Positions 1-8,878 are shown, numbered from the stretch's first letter. The stretch is DNA of 64,000 bases from Oscillospiraceae bacterium (GCA_021769725.1 JAETSI010000011.1:1-64000); one strand, 5' to 3'. Notes: generated from the letters alone by a model not told the origin. Program-made: numbers and translations.

Positions 1-110
1 AACTGATCGGGCGAAATATTTCCCTTCAGCGTCTGAGCGGCGAAAACTGCCGTCATAACGAGCGTTACGATTGACTTTACGTCGATAAGCTTTGCAAGTT
101 TATTTTTCAT
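1..110 (-). CDS. holin-like small membrane protein (partial, N-terminal 36 residues)
   Basis: Only the N-terminus is in the window; the gene runs off the left edge. It begins MKNKLAKLIDVKSIVTL and continues into a hydrophobic stretch that looks like a single membrane segment. Small proteins with this type of start occur in phage lysis modules and near cell-wall hydrolases in Firmicutes. The start codon lies 8 bases inside the 3' end of the preceding gene, so the two are translationally coupled. The holin-like role is inference from size, topology and context; a chromosomal membrane protein of other function is possible. Confidence 0.55.
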   Translation of the reverse strand, partial: MKNKLAKLIDVKSIVTLVMTAVFAAQTLKGNISPDQ

Positions 111-327
111 GCTGACTGCTCCTTTCAATATCTTCTATTCTATGATTGATGACCTTGATCTGCTCTTCGATAACAGGCATTCTACGGGCAAAATTGTTGT
201 GTTCCGCAACTCTGATTTCAAGCTGCTGAATTCTGTAATTCGTCATTTTTGAACTGATTATAATACCGCCCAGACTTCCGCCCAAAGTCCCTGCGAGCGA
301 CAGAAGAGCTATAATTATTTCTGTCAT
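100..327 (-). CDS. 75-residue membrane-anchored coiled-coil protein, phage lysis-accessory type
   Basis: The protein has an N-terminal hydrophobic, glycine-rich segment (about residues 3-25) followed by a charged helix with heptad-like spacing (about 30-75), the layout of XhlA-like or other holin-accessory proteins. I start it at the internal ATG at 327 because an AAAGGAGGT ribosome binding site lies 5 bases upstream; the open frame continues further without another good site. It overlaps the next gene, another small membrane protein, by 11 bases. Together they look like the end of a lysis cassette or its domesticated remnant. Function is inferred only from architecture. Confidence 0.6.
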   Translation of the reverse strand: MTEIIIALLSLAGTLGGSLGGIIISSKMTNYRIQQLEIRVAEHNNFARRMPVIEEQIKVINHRIEDIERSSQHEK

Positions 328-507
328 AGCGCACCTCCTTTCACTAATAGTCCGGAAAATGCCAATATACAACGAAAAGACATTGTATAAATAATAATTT
401 ATTGAGAATGTGTACTATAGTATTCTTTTTTACTGATATCAAAGTACTATATTGCATGATATCAACATATAAATCACAAAACTGCATTAAAAAGATATTA
501 TTATTCC

Positions 508-536
508 TTGACATAAGGCGCTTTTTTTTGTATAAT
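508..536 (+). promoter_or_regulatory. SigA-type promoter of the pectate lyase gene
   Basis: TTGACA at 508-513 and TATAAT at 531-536 with a 17-base spacer are both perfect consensus. An AAAGGAGG ribosome binding site follows at 576-583, before the ATG at 590. Confidence 0.85.
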
Positions 537-589
537 ATTAATAATATCATCAATATGGAAGGTTTTCTTACAAATAAAGGAGGATTATT

Positions 590-3415
590 ATGAGGAAAAA
601 AATACGTGCAGTTTTTACGGCACTGTTTGTCTGTATTTCATGTGTTTTTGGAGCTGTTATAAGTCCGGTTGCGTTTATTGAACCAACAGATGTCAGTGCT
701 ATTTCAGCTGACTACCCGGCGCAGTTCATGAATCTGGCGTCAAAAGACAATTCAAAAGTACTGACTGAAAATGGAATTACCGATAACTCAACGCTTTCGA
801 TGACGGTTCTTGGCAAGGATCTTTCTCCGTCATGGCGATTTGACCGTGTAGGCAGCGACTCCAACGGTACTTTTTTTAAATTGACAAATGCACAGTCCGG
901 ACGTCTCCTTACTCCTAAGGGATACAGTGTTTCTTCCGGAAACAGCGTCGTTGTATACGGCAGCGAATCGGCAAAATCTCAGCATTGGTACGTTATTCCG
1001 GTGAAAAACGACCGTCTGGGCAATGGTCTTTACTACAAGATCGTGAACTATTCCGATACCTCACTCGCATTAACACAGGGGAGCAGTGATATTACTTTAA
1101 GTTCCTATACCGGAGCGGACAATCAGCTCTGGCTGCTGAATTCTGACGGCTTACAGGGATTTGCCGGATATTGCTCCAATGATAATACAGGCAATATCAA
1201 GGCAGGGGATATAGGCGGACTTTTCGGAGAACTTGTCGAGGTATCAACATTCAGCGATCTTAAAAAATATGCTGAATCCGATACTCCCTATACAATCATA
1301 GTAAACAAGAATATCAGTGTGAACACTCTCCAGCAGGATTCACAGAACCATTTATACTGCCCTGACGGACGTATCTATGTCCGCAGCAATAAGACTATCA
1401 TTGGCAGCTACGGAAATCATACGCTTTTTAATGTTCAGTTCTGTACATCAACCAACAAGGGTGTGGGAAACAACATAATCATCAAGAATTTCGATATGCA
1501 GCACGACGCCAAATCAAACGGTAATGATTCAATAGTCGTTTATTTTGGCTCAGGTGAAAATCTCTGGGTCGATCATGTTACATTTACCGGTCATTCTGAT
1601 TATAATACTCTTGGCGAGGGTACTCCTGACTGGGATAAGTTTCTTGCCTGCTGCTATGATGCCGATTACTGCACCGTTTCCGACTGTTATTTCGGTCTCC
1701 ATGAATACGGTCTTATACTCGGTTATCCTGACGATACCGAATCGTCTTATCAGAACAAAAACAACTTCCCGAGAATGTCGATCATAAGCAGCAGATTCAA
1801 GGATACGCTTACCAGGGGTCCTGGTCTTATGCGATACGGATATTTTCATTCCATAAACAACTATGTTTATAATTTCAGCATGGCGTACACGGTTCACAGC
1901 GACTGCAAGCTTTTTGCTGAAAACTGTTACTACGACGGTGCATCGACCAATGGAAATGTTGTATGCGACTGGAATTCAGTCACTCATCCTGGTGCATTTG
2001 CTGATTCAGGTTCAAAGGGAGTAAATTGCAGACGACTTGGTATCGAGGGACAGGCAAAGGTTTGTACGTGGAGACCCTCCTCAAATTATAAATATGTCTC
2101 GCTTTCGGCTGACCAGGCGAAAAACTACTGTTCGGAATACAGCGGATGTCAGTCAGCATCCGGAAATATGATGTATCTTCGTTTCGGCAAAAAAGGAATT
2201 CCGAGTGCAGGATATACAGAAGCTCCGAGCGAACCGCTCGCACCTGTAGCCGCTTCTTTCCCCGACGGCTCGTTTTTCAGATTCAAAAATGTTAATTCCG
2301 GACTTTATATGCTGACTGAATCAGCTGAAAACGGTTCTAACGTTCATCAGTCAGAACAGTATGCTGACGCCATATTCGACGTATGGAAGCTGATTGACGC
2401 AGGTGACGGATATTACTATATTGCAACTGCTCTCGGCGACGGCGCTTCGTATATGCTTGACGTTGAGGGAAAAAAGACTGCGAACGGTACAAACATTGGT
2501 CTCTATAAATACAACGGCGGTATAAATCAGCAATTTATGTTCATTAAAAATTCTGATGGTTCTTATAAGATACTGACACGTGTTTCCGACGGAAAGTCGG
2601 CTGTTGAAGTTGCCAATGCTTCCAAAGAAAGCGGAGCTAATATCCAGCAGTGGGAGATCAACGGTGTAAATTGTCAGGATTGGATTCTGGAAGAGGCATC
2701 AAATCCCGGCGCTGTTATGGATACAACAGTTCTCTACGAGTTTGAAAACGTAAACAGCGGACTTGTTATGGATATTGCAGGAGGAAAAATGAACTCCGGC
2801 ACTAACGTTCAGCAGTGGGGAGCAAGTGGTTCTGATTTCCAGAGATGGATACTCGAACCTTGTCAGGGCTGGGAGACATATTACTATATTCGTTCTGCAT
2901 CTGATGAAAATTATGCACTCCGTGTTGACGGAAATAAAAATGGCGGAAATATCAGCATTGATAAATTCAATGCTGACAGCAGCGAAATGAAATTCAAATT
3001 CAGCAGAAATCTTGACGGCACATATTATATTATGACTGCTGCATCATATTATAATTGCTATGTTGAAGTTGCTGCGGCATCAAAGGAAAGCGGCGCAAAC
3101 GTTCAGCAGTGGGAAGATACAGGAAATGATTGCCAGAAGTGGATTGCTCAGACCATGACCACCACCACTACTACCACTACTACCACTACCACCACTACAA
3201 CAACGACCACTACCACGACTGTTCCGCCTGTAGTTCCGGGAGATGTTAACTCCGACGGTAAGGTAAGCATCGCTGATGCTGTGCTTTTGCAGAAGTATAT
3301 CCTTAGAACGGCAGAGCTTACGCCGGAACAGGCTGAAGCTGCCGATCTCTGCAAGGACGGCGTACTTGACGCTTTTGATATGATCTTGATAAGACGTCTG
3401 ATAATCAGACAATAA
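590..3415 (+). CDS. secreted dockerin-bearing pectate lyase (PL1) with three RICIN/CBM13-like modules
   Basis: A 941-residue exported enzyme that should cleave pectate by beta-elimination. Order: signal peptide (1 to about 38); ricin-type lectin domain (about 40-185); PL1 beta-helix (about 205-520); two more ricin-type repeats (about 560-700 and 710-855) with repeated QQW motifs; a run of about 22 Thr (857-878); and a type I dockerin (884-941) with two DxNxDGxxxxxD-like calcium loops. The PL1 hallmark R-x-P-x-x-R is visible as RGPGLMR (409-415), and WVDHVTF resembles the calcium-binding strand. The dockerin implies docking to a cohesin scaffoldin. It stands alone, with its own promoter and terminator. 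The identity of the catalytic domain is strong; the exact pectin substrate is not knowable here. Confidence 0.9.
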   Translation: MRKKIRAVFTALFVCISCVFGAVISPVAFIEPTDVSAISADYPAQFMNLASKDNSKVLTENGITDNSTLSMTVLGKDLSPSWRFDRVGSDSNGTFFKLTNAQSGRLLTPKGYSVSSGNSVVVYGSESAKSQHWYVIPVKNDRLGNGLYYKIVNYSDTSLALTQGSSDITLSSYTGADNQLWLLNSDGLQGFAGYCSNDNTGNIKAGDIGGLFGELVEVSTFSDLKKYAESDTPYTIIVNKNISVNTLQQDSQNHLYCPDGRIYVRSNKTIIGSYGNHTLFNVQFCTSTNKGVGNNIIIKNFDMQHDAKSNGNDSIVVYFGSGENLWVDHVTFTGHSDYNTLGEGTPDWDKFLACCYDADYCTVSDCYFGLHEYGLILGYPDDTESSYQNKNNFPRMSIISSRFKDTLTRGPGLMRYGYFHSINNYVYNFSMAYTVHSDCKLFAENCYYDGASTNGNVVCDWNSVTHPGAFADSGSKGVNCRRLGIEGQAKVCTWRPSSNYKYVSLSADQAKNYCSEYSGCQSASGNMMYLRFGKKGIPSAGYTEAPSEPLAPVAASFPDGSFFRFKNVNSGLYMLTESAENGSNVHQSEQYADAIFDVWKLIDAGDGYYYIATALGDGASYMLDVEGKKTANGTNIGLYKYNGGINQQFMFIKNSDGSYKILTRVSDGKSAVEVANASKESGANIQQWEINGVNCQDWILEEASNPGAVMDTTVLYEFENVNSGLVMDIAGGKMNSGTNVQQWGASGSDFQRWILEPCQGWETYYYIRSASDENYALRVDGNKNGGNISIDKFNADSSEMKFKFSRNLDGTYYIMTAASYYNCYVEVAAASKESGANVQQWEDTGNDCQKWIAQTMTTTTTTTTTTTTTTTTTTTTTVPPVVPGDVNSDGKVSIADAVLLQKYILRTAELTPEQAEAADLCKDGVLDAFDMILIRRLIIRQ

Positions 3416-3420
3416 AAATA

Positions 3421-3458
3421 AAAAGCTGCTGCATTTGTTATAGAATGCAGCAGCTTTT
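3421..3458. terminator. bidirectional terminator
   Basis: Perfect 14-base inverted repeat AAAAGCTGCTGCAT / ATGCAGCAGCTTTT with a 10-base loop. It lies between the converging pectate lyase gene and the gene ending at 3470, and it has A/T tails on both sides. Confidence 0.85.
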
Positions 3459-3469
3459 ATACAATTAAA

Positions 3470-4135
3470 TTATTTTTTTGCGACAATAATTCCTCCGGTT
3501 TTATAGATACTGTCCGCCGGTATAACTCCTCGAACACAGCTTGTGGGATATATATTTGAATTCCTGCCGATAACAGTTCCGGGATTAAGGACGCTGTTGC
3601 ATCCCACCTCGACGAAATCGCCAAGCATTGCTCCGATCTTCTTGATACCTGTTTCAAGCATTTCGTCGCCTTTTTTTATAACAACGTTTGTCTTGTCCGA
3701 TTTGACATTGGATGTTATAGATCCGGCGCCCATATGTGATTTATAGCCTAAAATGCTGTCTCCAACATAGTTATAGTGAGGAGTCTGGACATTATCAAAA
3801 ATAATTACATTTTTCAGTTCAGCTGAATTTCCGATCACACAGTTTTTTCCTACCAAAGCACCGCCACGAATAAATGCACAATGGCGAACTTCAGTACCTG
3901 CACCGATAATGCACGGAGCGCCGATATATGCACTGGGAAATACCTGGGCAGTTTTGTGAATCCATACGTTTTCAGACGGATTGTCATATTCTTCCGGATC
4001 AAGGCGGCTGCCAAGATCAATTATCATGCTGCTTATACCTTTCAGCGCCTCCCATGGATACGTAAACTGTCTGAGATAATTGGCGGCGGCAGTGTGAGAA
4101 AGATCGTAAAGATCAGTTATTTTAACATTGTTCAT
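3470..4135 (-). CDS. left-handed beta-helix protein related to the GlmU acyltransferase domain / UDP-GlcNAc pyrophosphorylase-like
   Basis: A 221-residue cytosolic protein. From about residue 60 it is built of hexapeptide-repeat turns (repeated small-hydrophobic/G-x-x-x-x spacing such as IGAPCIIGAGTEV and VGKNCVIGNSAEL), the fold of sugar-nucleotide acyl- and nucleotidyltransferases. The N-terminal 55 residues are too short for a complete nucleotidyltransferase domain, so any pyrophosphorylase name is doubtful. It probably acts on a nucleotide sugar or acyl acceptor. The gene is monocistronic, with a strong promoter at 4172-4200 and a GGAGAT ribosome binding site before the ATG. Confidence 0.65.
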   Translation of the reverse strand: MNNVKITDLYDLSHTAAANYLRQFTYPWEALKGISSMIIDLGSRLDPEEYDNPSENVWIHKTAQVFPSAYIGAPCIIGAGTEVRHCAFIRGGALVGKNCVIGNSAELKNVIIFDNVQTPHYNYVGDSILGYKSHMGAGSITSNVKSDKTNVVIKKGDEMLETGIKKIGAMLGDFVEVGCNSVLNPGTVIGRNSNIYPTSCVRGVIPADSIYKTGGIIVAKK

Positions 4136-4171
4136 TGTTGCAGTTCATCTCCATATATAATAATATAATCA

Positions 4172-4200
4172 ATTATACTATATATATTAATGATTGTCAA
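4172..4200 (-). promoter_or_regulatory. SigA-type promoter for the beta-helix protein
   Basis: On the minus strand, TTGACA (4200-4195) and TATAAT (4177-4172) are separated by 17 bases. Confidence 0.8.
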
Positions 4201-4237
4201 GAATAATACATAAAACAACACAAATCCCAAAAATATC

Positions 4238-4266
4238 TTTACATTCTTTTCATAATGTGGTAAAAT
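4238..4266 (+). promoter_or_regulatory. SigA-type promoter for the SGNH hydrolase
   Basis: TTTACA (4238-4243), 17-base spacer ending in TGG, then TAAAAT (4261-4266), 30 bases before the ATG. Confidence 0.7.
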
Positions 4267-4295
4267 AAAAATAGTATAATATCGGGTGTGAAGAA

Positions 4296-5288
4296 ATGAA
4301 AGATAAAATTATTAATTTTTTTAAAAGTCCGACCCTTGTGCTGATTCTTTTTTTAACAGCTATGCTTGCAGTGCTCTGGGCTTATGGTTCGGGCAGGAAA
4401 AACAACTATCCCGGTGGTGATGTCCGGAAGGAAATAACTGCTGAAACAACTTCTGCTGCTGTGACGACCGTTATTACGGCAATGAAAACGACGGTAGCAC
4501 CAACGAACACGACCGTTACTTCGTTTACAACGTCAACAACTTCCGTAACAAGCACTTCCGCATCCACAACTACACAGACAACGACCACAACAGAGCCAGA
4601 GACTGAAACAGAACCGGACAATTACGCTCCGGGTCAGCCGTTATCTCCTTATTTGTATGCTGGAGTTTCTCCGAACAGCGCTTTTTATCAAGAACGTATG
4701 GCAGTAGCAGGTGATTCCATTGCTACTGGATTCAATCTCTACGGCTATATTCCATATGAGCACAACATAGCTAAAGAATCGGTGGGACTGTGGAATTATG
4801 CCGACAATACCTTTAATTTTGGCTGTGGAGATATGGGAATGGTCGAGTCGGTTGCATATATGAAGCCAAGTCTGCTGTACATATCAATGGGTATGAATGA
4901 TCTTCCAAATTGTGATCCGGATGGCTTTGCGGCAGTATACTATGACTTGATAATGCAGATACTTGAAGTTTCTCCGGATACTGTTATTGTTGCAGCAGGT
5001 ATTTCTCCCGTAAGCGATTTTGTTTCTTATTCGACAAACGAAAATATTTGCAATTACAATTATGCTCTGGAAAATATGGTATATTCGATAGGTTCACCGC
5101 AGGTATATTATTTTGATGCATATTCAGTGCTTGCCGACTGTAATACCCTTGCGCTGAACGGCTCTTATTCTGCCGGGGACGGAATACATCTTGCTTCATT
5201 CAGCTATGGAGATATTCTTACTGCGCTGTTTAATTTTCTGGATACTATGCAGGTAATGGAGCAGATATCGGCAGCCGAGCAGCAATAA
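4296..5288 (+). CDS. membrane-anchored SGNH/GDSL-family hydrolase
   Basis: A 330-residue protein with one N-terminal membrane segment (about 13-32), a long Thr/Ser-rich wall-spanning linker (about 45-110) and a C-terminal SGNH domain. Catalytic blocks are visible: block I GDSIATG with the nucleophile Ser, block III-type GMND, and block V DGIHL containing the Asp and His of the triad. Members are esterases or acetyl-transferring enzymes acting on carbohydrates or peptidoglycan, so an extracellular deacetylase of wall or plant glycans is likely, though the substrate is not shown. The ribosome binding site is weak (GTGAAG). The gene has its own promoter and a terminator hairpin at 5351-5378. Confidence 0.75.
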   Translation: MKDKIINFFKSPTLVLILFLTAMLAVLWAYGSGRKNNYPGGDVRKEITAETTSAAVTTVITAMKTTVAPTNTTVTSFTTSTTSVTSTSASTTTQTTTTTEPETETEPDNYAPGQPLSPYLYAGVSPNSAFYQERMAVAGDSIATGFNLYGYIPYEHNIAKESVGLWNYADNTFNFGCGDMGMVESVAYMKPSLLYISMGMNDLPNCDPDGFAAVYYDLIMQILEVSPDTVIVAAGISPVSDFVSYSTNENICNYNYALENMVYSIGSPQVYYFDAYSVLADCNTLALNGSYSAGDGIHLASFSYGDILTALFNFLDTMQVMEQISAAEQQ

Positions 5289-5350
5289 AAACCGTATCAG
5301 AATGTGAGATACTCTTAACGAAAAATAACCAAAACCGAACATGACAAAGC

Positions 5351-5385
5351 CGATGTTTACAGAAAGTTGTAAACATCGACTATTT
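5351..5385 (+). terminator. terminator after the SGNH hydrolase
   Basis: Stem CGATGTTTACA / TGTAAACATCG (5351-5361 with 5368-5378), followed by a short T-rich run ending near 5385. Confidence 0.7.
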
Positions 5386-5444
5386 TTGTATGGGAAATTT
5401 TTTATATCAATACGCAAAAAAGCTTTTTGTTGCCTTAAGTTTTA

Positions 5445-6083
5445 TCATTTACGTTTTTGTAGTAAATTCATTATTGTAAGAGTAATAATCACAGCAAGTC
5501 CTATACCACTTGAAACAGCCGACAATCTGAACATTTCCGGTCGGTTGTTTTCTCCTTTTACAGAAATTAAAGTGTTCTGTAAGGTTAAAACCGATATAAG
5601 TGCGTCTATAAAATTGATGTTCCGCAAATCTTTTATAAGCAAATCATCAGATTTTTTAGATTTCTTTAAATTAATTGAAGCCATAATTGTTTTAAATGTT
5701 GTATACGTTGCAATTGATATTGCAGGAATCATACTTATTGAAACATTCTTTTTATCAATCACCATAAGTGTTATGGGCATAATAAGTGCTGAATTCATTA
5801 TTATAAGAATAATAGAAACTATAGTATGAATCTTCTGTCTGTTGTCAGCGCCTTGGGTTAAAAACAAGTGCTCCTGTTTTATAATAATTCCTCGCATTAT
5901 GACAAGGAAAATATAATATACGCTTATGCTTAGATTCCAGATAATCTTATATCTGATGCCAAGAAAGCCGTTGTACAGTGCAAAAATAAATGTTATAAAA
6001 AAAGACAGCGATGAGTTTATGACCGTTTTGAATTCATATTCATTTTTCCACCTGTTTACGGCTGATTCTATTTTCTTATTCAT
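5445..6083 (-). CDS. multi-pass membrane protein of unknown function
   Basis: A 212-residue protein with about six hydrophobic segments and a cytosolic, lysine-rich middle part (about 135-150). I recognise no family. It is the last gene of a minus-strand operon that begins with a small membrane protein and a TetR regulator, 34 bases downstream of the regulator, so it is probably controlled by it. An AAAGGAAAAG ribosome binding site supports the ATG. A transport or stress role is conceivable but not demonstrated. Confidence 0.7.
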   Translation of the reverse strand: MNKKIESAVNRWKNEYEFKTVINSSLSFFITFIFALYNGFLGIRYKIIWNLSISVYYIFLVIMRGIIIKQEHLFLTQGADNRQKIHTIVSIILIIMNSALIMPITLMVIDKKNVSISMIPAISIATYTTFKTIMASINLKKSKKSDDLLIKDLRNINFIDALISVLTLQNTLISVKGENNRPEMFRLSAVSSGIGLAVIITLTIMNLLQKRK

Positions 6084-6117
6084 GAATTATCTTTTCCTTT
6101 AATACTTTTTGTCGGCT

Positions 6118-6711
6118 TCATATATCCTCTTTAATTTTCGGAATTTGATTTGCAATAATATCAATAATAAAATCAATATTTTCTGTACAATTTCCCTTAA
6201 GCCACTCATCAATAATTGCAATAATTCCTCTCACATAAAATGCAAGCATATATTTCTGTTGATTTTCAGGAATGTTAAATCTATTTAATATAGGATTTAA
6301 AACATTAGTAAACATTTTATTGTAATGTTGTTCAAGCCTTAAAGAATCAGCCTTTAATAAAAATGTGGAGAATAACTTTTTATTTTCAAGTATAGATGTC
6401 AGGTAAGGTTTAAGAAACTTTGGTGTAACCAGATACAGATCCTTCAGATCTGCACTTTTAATGCTGTGTATAAATTTTTCACTGTCATAGGGGTATGCGT
6501 TCATAAACTTATCAAGCATATACTGTACGCTTTCCTCAAGCAAATCTCCGACGGTTTCATAGTGAAGATAGAAAGTGGAACGGTTGACTTCTGCTTTTTC
6601 ACAGATTTCTTTTACAGTGATAAACTCAAAATCTTTCTTTTCAAGCAGTTCCAGAAAAGCTTTATCCATTTTCACGGCAGTATTAAAGTACTTGCTTTCG
6701 GATTTGTTCAT
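6118..6711 (-). CDS. TetR/AcrR-family transcriptional regulator
   Basis: A 197-residue DNA-binding regulator. The N-terminal helix-turn-helix is clear (about residues 8-55, with ITVKEICEKAEVNRSTFYLHY as the recognition region), followed by an all-helical ligand domain with the TetR_C layout common in Firmicutes. I place the start at the ATG at 6711, preceded by GAGGTG at 5-base spacing; an upstream in-frame GTG at 6720 overlaps that site. It lies in the middle of a three-gene operon, and a 19-base perfect inverted repeat at 7112-7130 in the operon leader is a good autoregulatory operator. Confidence 0.88.
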   Translation of the reverse strand: MNKSESKYFNTAVKMDKAFLELLEKKDFEFITVKEICEKAEVNRSTFYLHYETVGDLLEESVQYMLDKFMNAYPYDSEKFIHSIKSADLKDLYLVTPKFLKPYLTSILENKKLFSTFLLKADSLRLEQHYNKMFTNVLNPILNRFNIPENQQKYMLAFYVRGIIAIIDEWLKGNCTENIDFIIDIIANQIPKIKEDI

Positions 6712-6729
6712 TCGTTCCACCTCATCCTT

Positions 6730-7083
6730 TTATTTATCGCTGATTTCCTTGGCGAGCTCTATAATTTCAAATGCATATTTTTTCTTGCCGTTTTCAAGTA
6801 TTTTTTTGTAAATAGAATAATTCACGCTTATCATAATTATTCCTGCAATACCTACAACAACACCTAATGCAACCATAGCTGTGCTTCCATTGCCAATGAC
6901 CTTCATAGAAAGGCACATTCCGACGCCCATGATAAGTGCAGCAATTACGCCGAAAGTAAATCCGAAAATCTCGGCAGGACGTTTTGCTTTTCTGTCAAGC
7001 TTTTTTAATGCAACAACCTTTGAAGTGTCCTTAGGAGAGTATTCGTTAGCGATTGCCTCTGCAAAAATTTTGTCTGTGTTCAT
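6730..7083 (-). CDS. small membrane protein with two membrane segments, TetR-controlled
   Basis: A 117-residue protein: a charged N-terminus (1-35), two hydrophobic helices (about 40-60 and 68-88), then a basic amphipathic tail. Similar Clostridia proteins have been labelled dihydropteridine reductase in databases, but I see no nucleotide-binding motif and do not accept that name. It is the first gene of the operon, directly after promoter and operator, with a GGAGGT ribosome binding site. It is probably the main target of the downstream regulator. Confidence 0.75.
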   Translation of the reverse strand: MNTDKIFAEAIANEYSPKDTSKVVALKKLDRKAKRPAEIFGFTFGVIAALIMGVGMCLSMKVIGNGSTAMVALGVVVGIAGIIMISVNYSIYKKILENGKKKYAFEIIELAKEISDK

Positions 7084-7111
7084 AAAAGTAACCTCCGTAA
7101 AATTTAAATCT

Positions 7112-7130
7112 ACAAGAGCTCTTCTCTTGT
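7112..7130. promoter_or_regulatory. candidate TetR operator
   Basis: Perfect 7-5-7 inverted repeat ACAAGAGctcttCTCTTGT lying between the predicted transcription start and the first gene of the operon that encodes the TetR regulator. Position and symmetry fit a roadblock or promoter-occluding operator. Confidence 0.6.
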
Positions 7131-7138
7131 TTTATTTT

Positions 7139-7167
7139 ATTTTACTACAAAATTTATCGAAAGTAAA
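7139..7167 (-). promoter_or_regulatory. promoter of the TetR operon
   Basis: Minus strand TTTACT (7167-7162), 17-base spacer, TAAAAT (7144-7139). The operator lies just downstream. Confidence 0.65.
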
Positions 7168-7417
7168 CGACACAAATAAAGTTTTTTGTTGATTTAAGAA
7201 ATATTCTTCATTTTATTCCTTGGCATAGCTGCACTTGTACGCTGTACCCTCACTGTGCCATTGGCAAGTATTGTCATAAAGCCAAAAGACAGACCAAGCA
7301 AGGATGGAACCGAACCTGCCGCCATCTATGTAGCAATTCAGTAAACTTACACAACTGCAATTGAGCTTGCGATGAAAGAGAGAGATATCAAACGATTGGA
7401 AATGTAGAACAAACTGA

Positions 7418-7525
7418 TACGGCATTACTCCTTCAATGTCAAGACGTGGGAATCCGTATGATAATGCTTTAGCTGAAAATTTTTCTTCAATTCTCAAAAC
7501 GGAAAACAAAACTGACTACGCTTGA
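7418..7525 (+). pseudogene. IS3-family transposase (OrfB) C-terminal remnant
   Basis: In one frame the sequence reads YGITPSMSRRGNPYDNALAE and continues into NFSSILKTE. This is the highly conserved C-terminal region of the DDE integrase of IS3/IS150-type elements, which includes the third catalytic acidic block. It stops at 7523-7525 after a divergent tail, and upstream the frame is broken by stops and shifts (remnant may extend back to about 7213). No start, inverted repeats or complete catalytic core remain, so it is dead. Confidence 0.75.
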
Positions 7526-7622
7526 ATTACGAAGTCAGTTCGTTGCTTAATATTTATTATCATATAACCATAGGGGGTGTCTGCATAATCTGGGGCGGTG
7601 CAGAATACCGGAACAGGATTTT

Positions 7623-8624
7623 TCAAGTGTATTCATTTATAAGCTGGAGTGTCAAAGAGTAGCGGTCATAATCTGTTTCGCATCCGGTGACGATAGTGAG
7701 ATAAGTAAGTCCATTGATCTCGAAAACAGCAATCAGACTGTTTCCGGCGTTGATGGTAGAACCTGTTTTCAGACCGGAAGCATCTTTTCGGTAGAATTCG
7801 CTGTTAGGGTCAAGAAGTTTATTTGAATTATGCCAGGCAAAACCTTCTCCGGACAGAATATTCAACTGTTTTTCATAGCACTCTGCGGCTTTACGTATTT
7901 CCGGAACTGTTGCAGAATATCTTGCGAGAATAAGAAGATCGGAAACAGTTGTATATTGACCGTTGGTATCCCAGCCGTCAGGACTGACAAAATTACTGTT
8001 TTTCATTCCAAGTTCTGCGGCAAAGCTGTTCATAAGACCGCAGAAAAATTCAACTGCCTGATAGTCGGACATATTTGCATCGGCAGATACGTTTCGGGCT
8101 GTATTTACGGCGAGAGCATATGCGGCGTCGTTGCCGGAAGCCATCATCATACCGGTTATAAGATCTTCAGCCGTTATTTGCTGTCCCTGAGATATATAGC
8201 AGAGACTTGACTCTGGCTGTACAAGAAACTGCTCAGTTCCGACCGTACAGCACATATCAGGAGATATGTATTTAAGTGCGGTGCATGCGGTAAGCAATTT
8301 TGTAAGACTGGCAGGAGCTATGCTCCGGTCAGCATCCTGGCTGAACAGCAGAGTGTCATTTTCAAGGCAGTATGCCGCAGCAGATGTGCAGCCTGACAGT
8401 TTTATCTGCGGAAGAATAGTTGTTGTTTCTGCGACGGCATCGGTATTTGAGACGGTTTCTGTGCTTATTGGAATAGTCGTGACTTCATCGGCAGGGGTAT
8501 TCTTTTGTACGGGTACTGAATCAGAAGATTTGTTTTTGTGTACAGTATTGTATACAGCAATTATCATGATCGCTGCAAATGCCATAATGACAAGTTTTCC
8601 ACGACGTGTCATTCTCCGTTTCAT
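7623..8624 (-). CDS. D-alanyl-D-alanine carboxypeptidase (PBP5/DacA type, S11 family)
   Basis: A 333-residue membrane-anchored enzyme that trims the terminal D-Ala from peptidoglycan stems. It has an N-terminal membrane segment (about 10-27), a Thr/Ser-rich linker and the serine-peptidase core. All three motifs are present: S-x-x-K as SLTK, S-x-N as SGN, and KTG as KTGST. The C-terminal anchoring helix of classical PBP5 is absent; anchoring is N-terminal instead. The start is supported by GAAGGAG. An inverted-repeat element (8640-8860) occupies nearly the whole leader between the promoter near 8880-8907 and this ribosome binding site. Confidence 0.9.
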   Translation of the reverse strand: MKRRMTRRGKLVIMAFAAIMIIAVYNTVHKNKSSDSVPVQKNTPADEVTTIPISTETVSNTDAVAETTTILPQIKLSGCTSAAAYCLENDTLLFSQDADRSIAPASLTKLLTACTALKYISPDMCCTVGTEQFLVQPESSLCYISQGQQITAEDLITGMMMASGNDAAYALAVNTARNVSADANMSDYQAVEFFCGLMNSFAAELGMKNSNFVSPDGWDTNGQYTTVSDLLILARYSATVPEIRKAAECYEKQLNILSGEGFAWHNSNKLLDPNSEFYRKDASGLKTGSTINAGNSLIAVFEINGLTYLTIVTGCETDYDRYSLTLQLINEYT

Positions 8625-8639
8625 TTTATATGCTCCTTC

Positions 8640-8860
8640 AGGTAACCTCTAAAAACCACTTTCGAGAAAAATAGCTATGCACAGCATTTGATGCGTTAAG
8701 CCATCTCGGAGGGCGTCAGCCTACCTTTGATGGGGGCGGGTGTCCGGTGGACACCTCTGCGAAGCAGAAGCACCGACCGAAGCAACAGCTGAGACTACTT
8801 CCTTGCAACTGCCGAACCTATCTGTTTTTTCTTGCCGAAACAGGGTTTTAGAGGTTACCT
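8640..8860. repeat. MITE-like element with terminal inverted repeats in the dacA leader
   Basis: Terminal inverted repeats AGGTAACCTCTAAAA (8640-8654) and TTTTAGAGGTTACCT (8846-8860) are perfect over 15 bases. The 220-base element carries no open frame and contains further hairpins, including GGTGTCC/GGACACC around 8740-8756. It lies wholly between the carboxypeptidase promoter and ribosome binding site. No target duplication is evident. Confidence 0.65.
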
Positions 8861-8878
8861 TAATTTAATAATCATTTA

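Noticed and set aside
3148-3354. Minus-strand open frame coding a poly-valine run opposite the Thr linker
   Set aside because: It is only the antisense reading of the ACN repeat, with no ribosome binding site; the plus-strand dockerin enzyme explains it.
6730-7083. Dihydropteridine reductase
   Set aside because: Databases may carry this label for similar proteins, but the sequence shows two membrane helices and no dinucleotide-binding motif.
7213-7509. Minus-strand open frame of 98 residues
   Set aside because: It is antisense to the IS3-type transposase remnant, which matches a conserved transposase motif; the open frame has no support.
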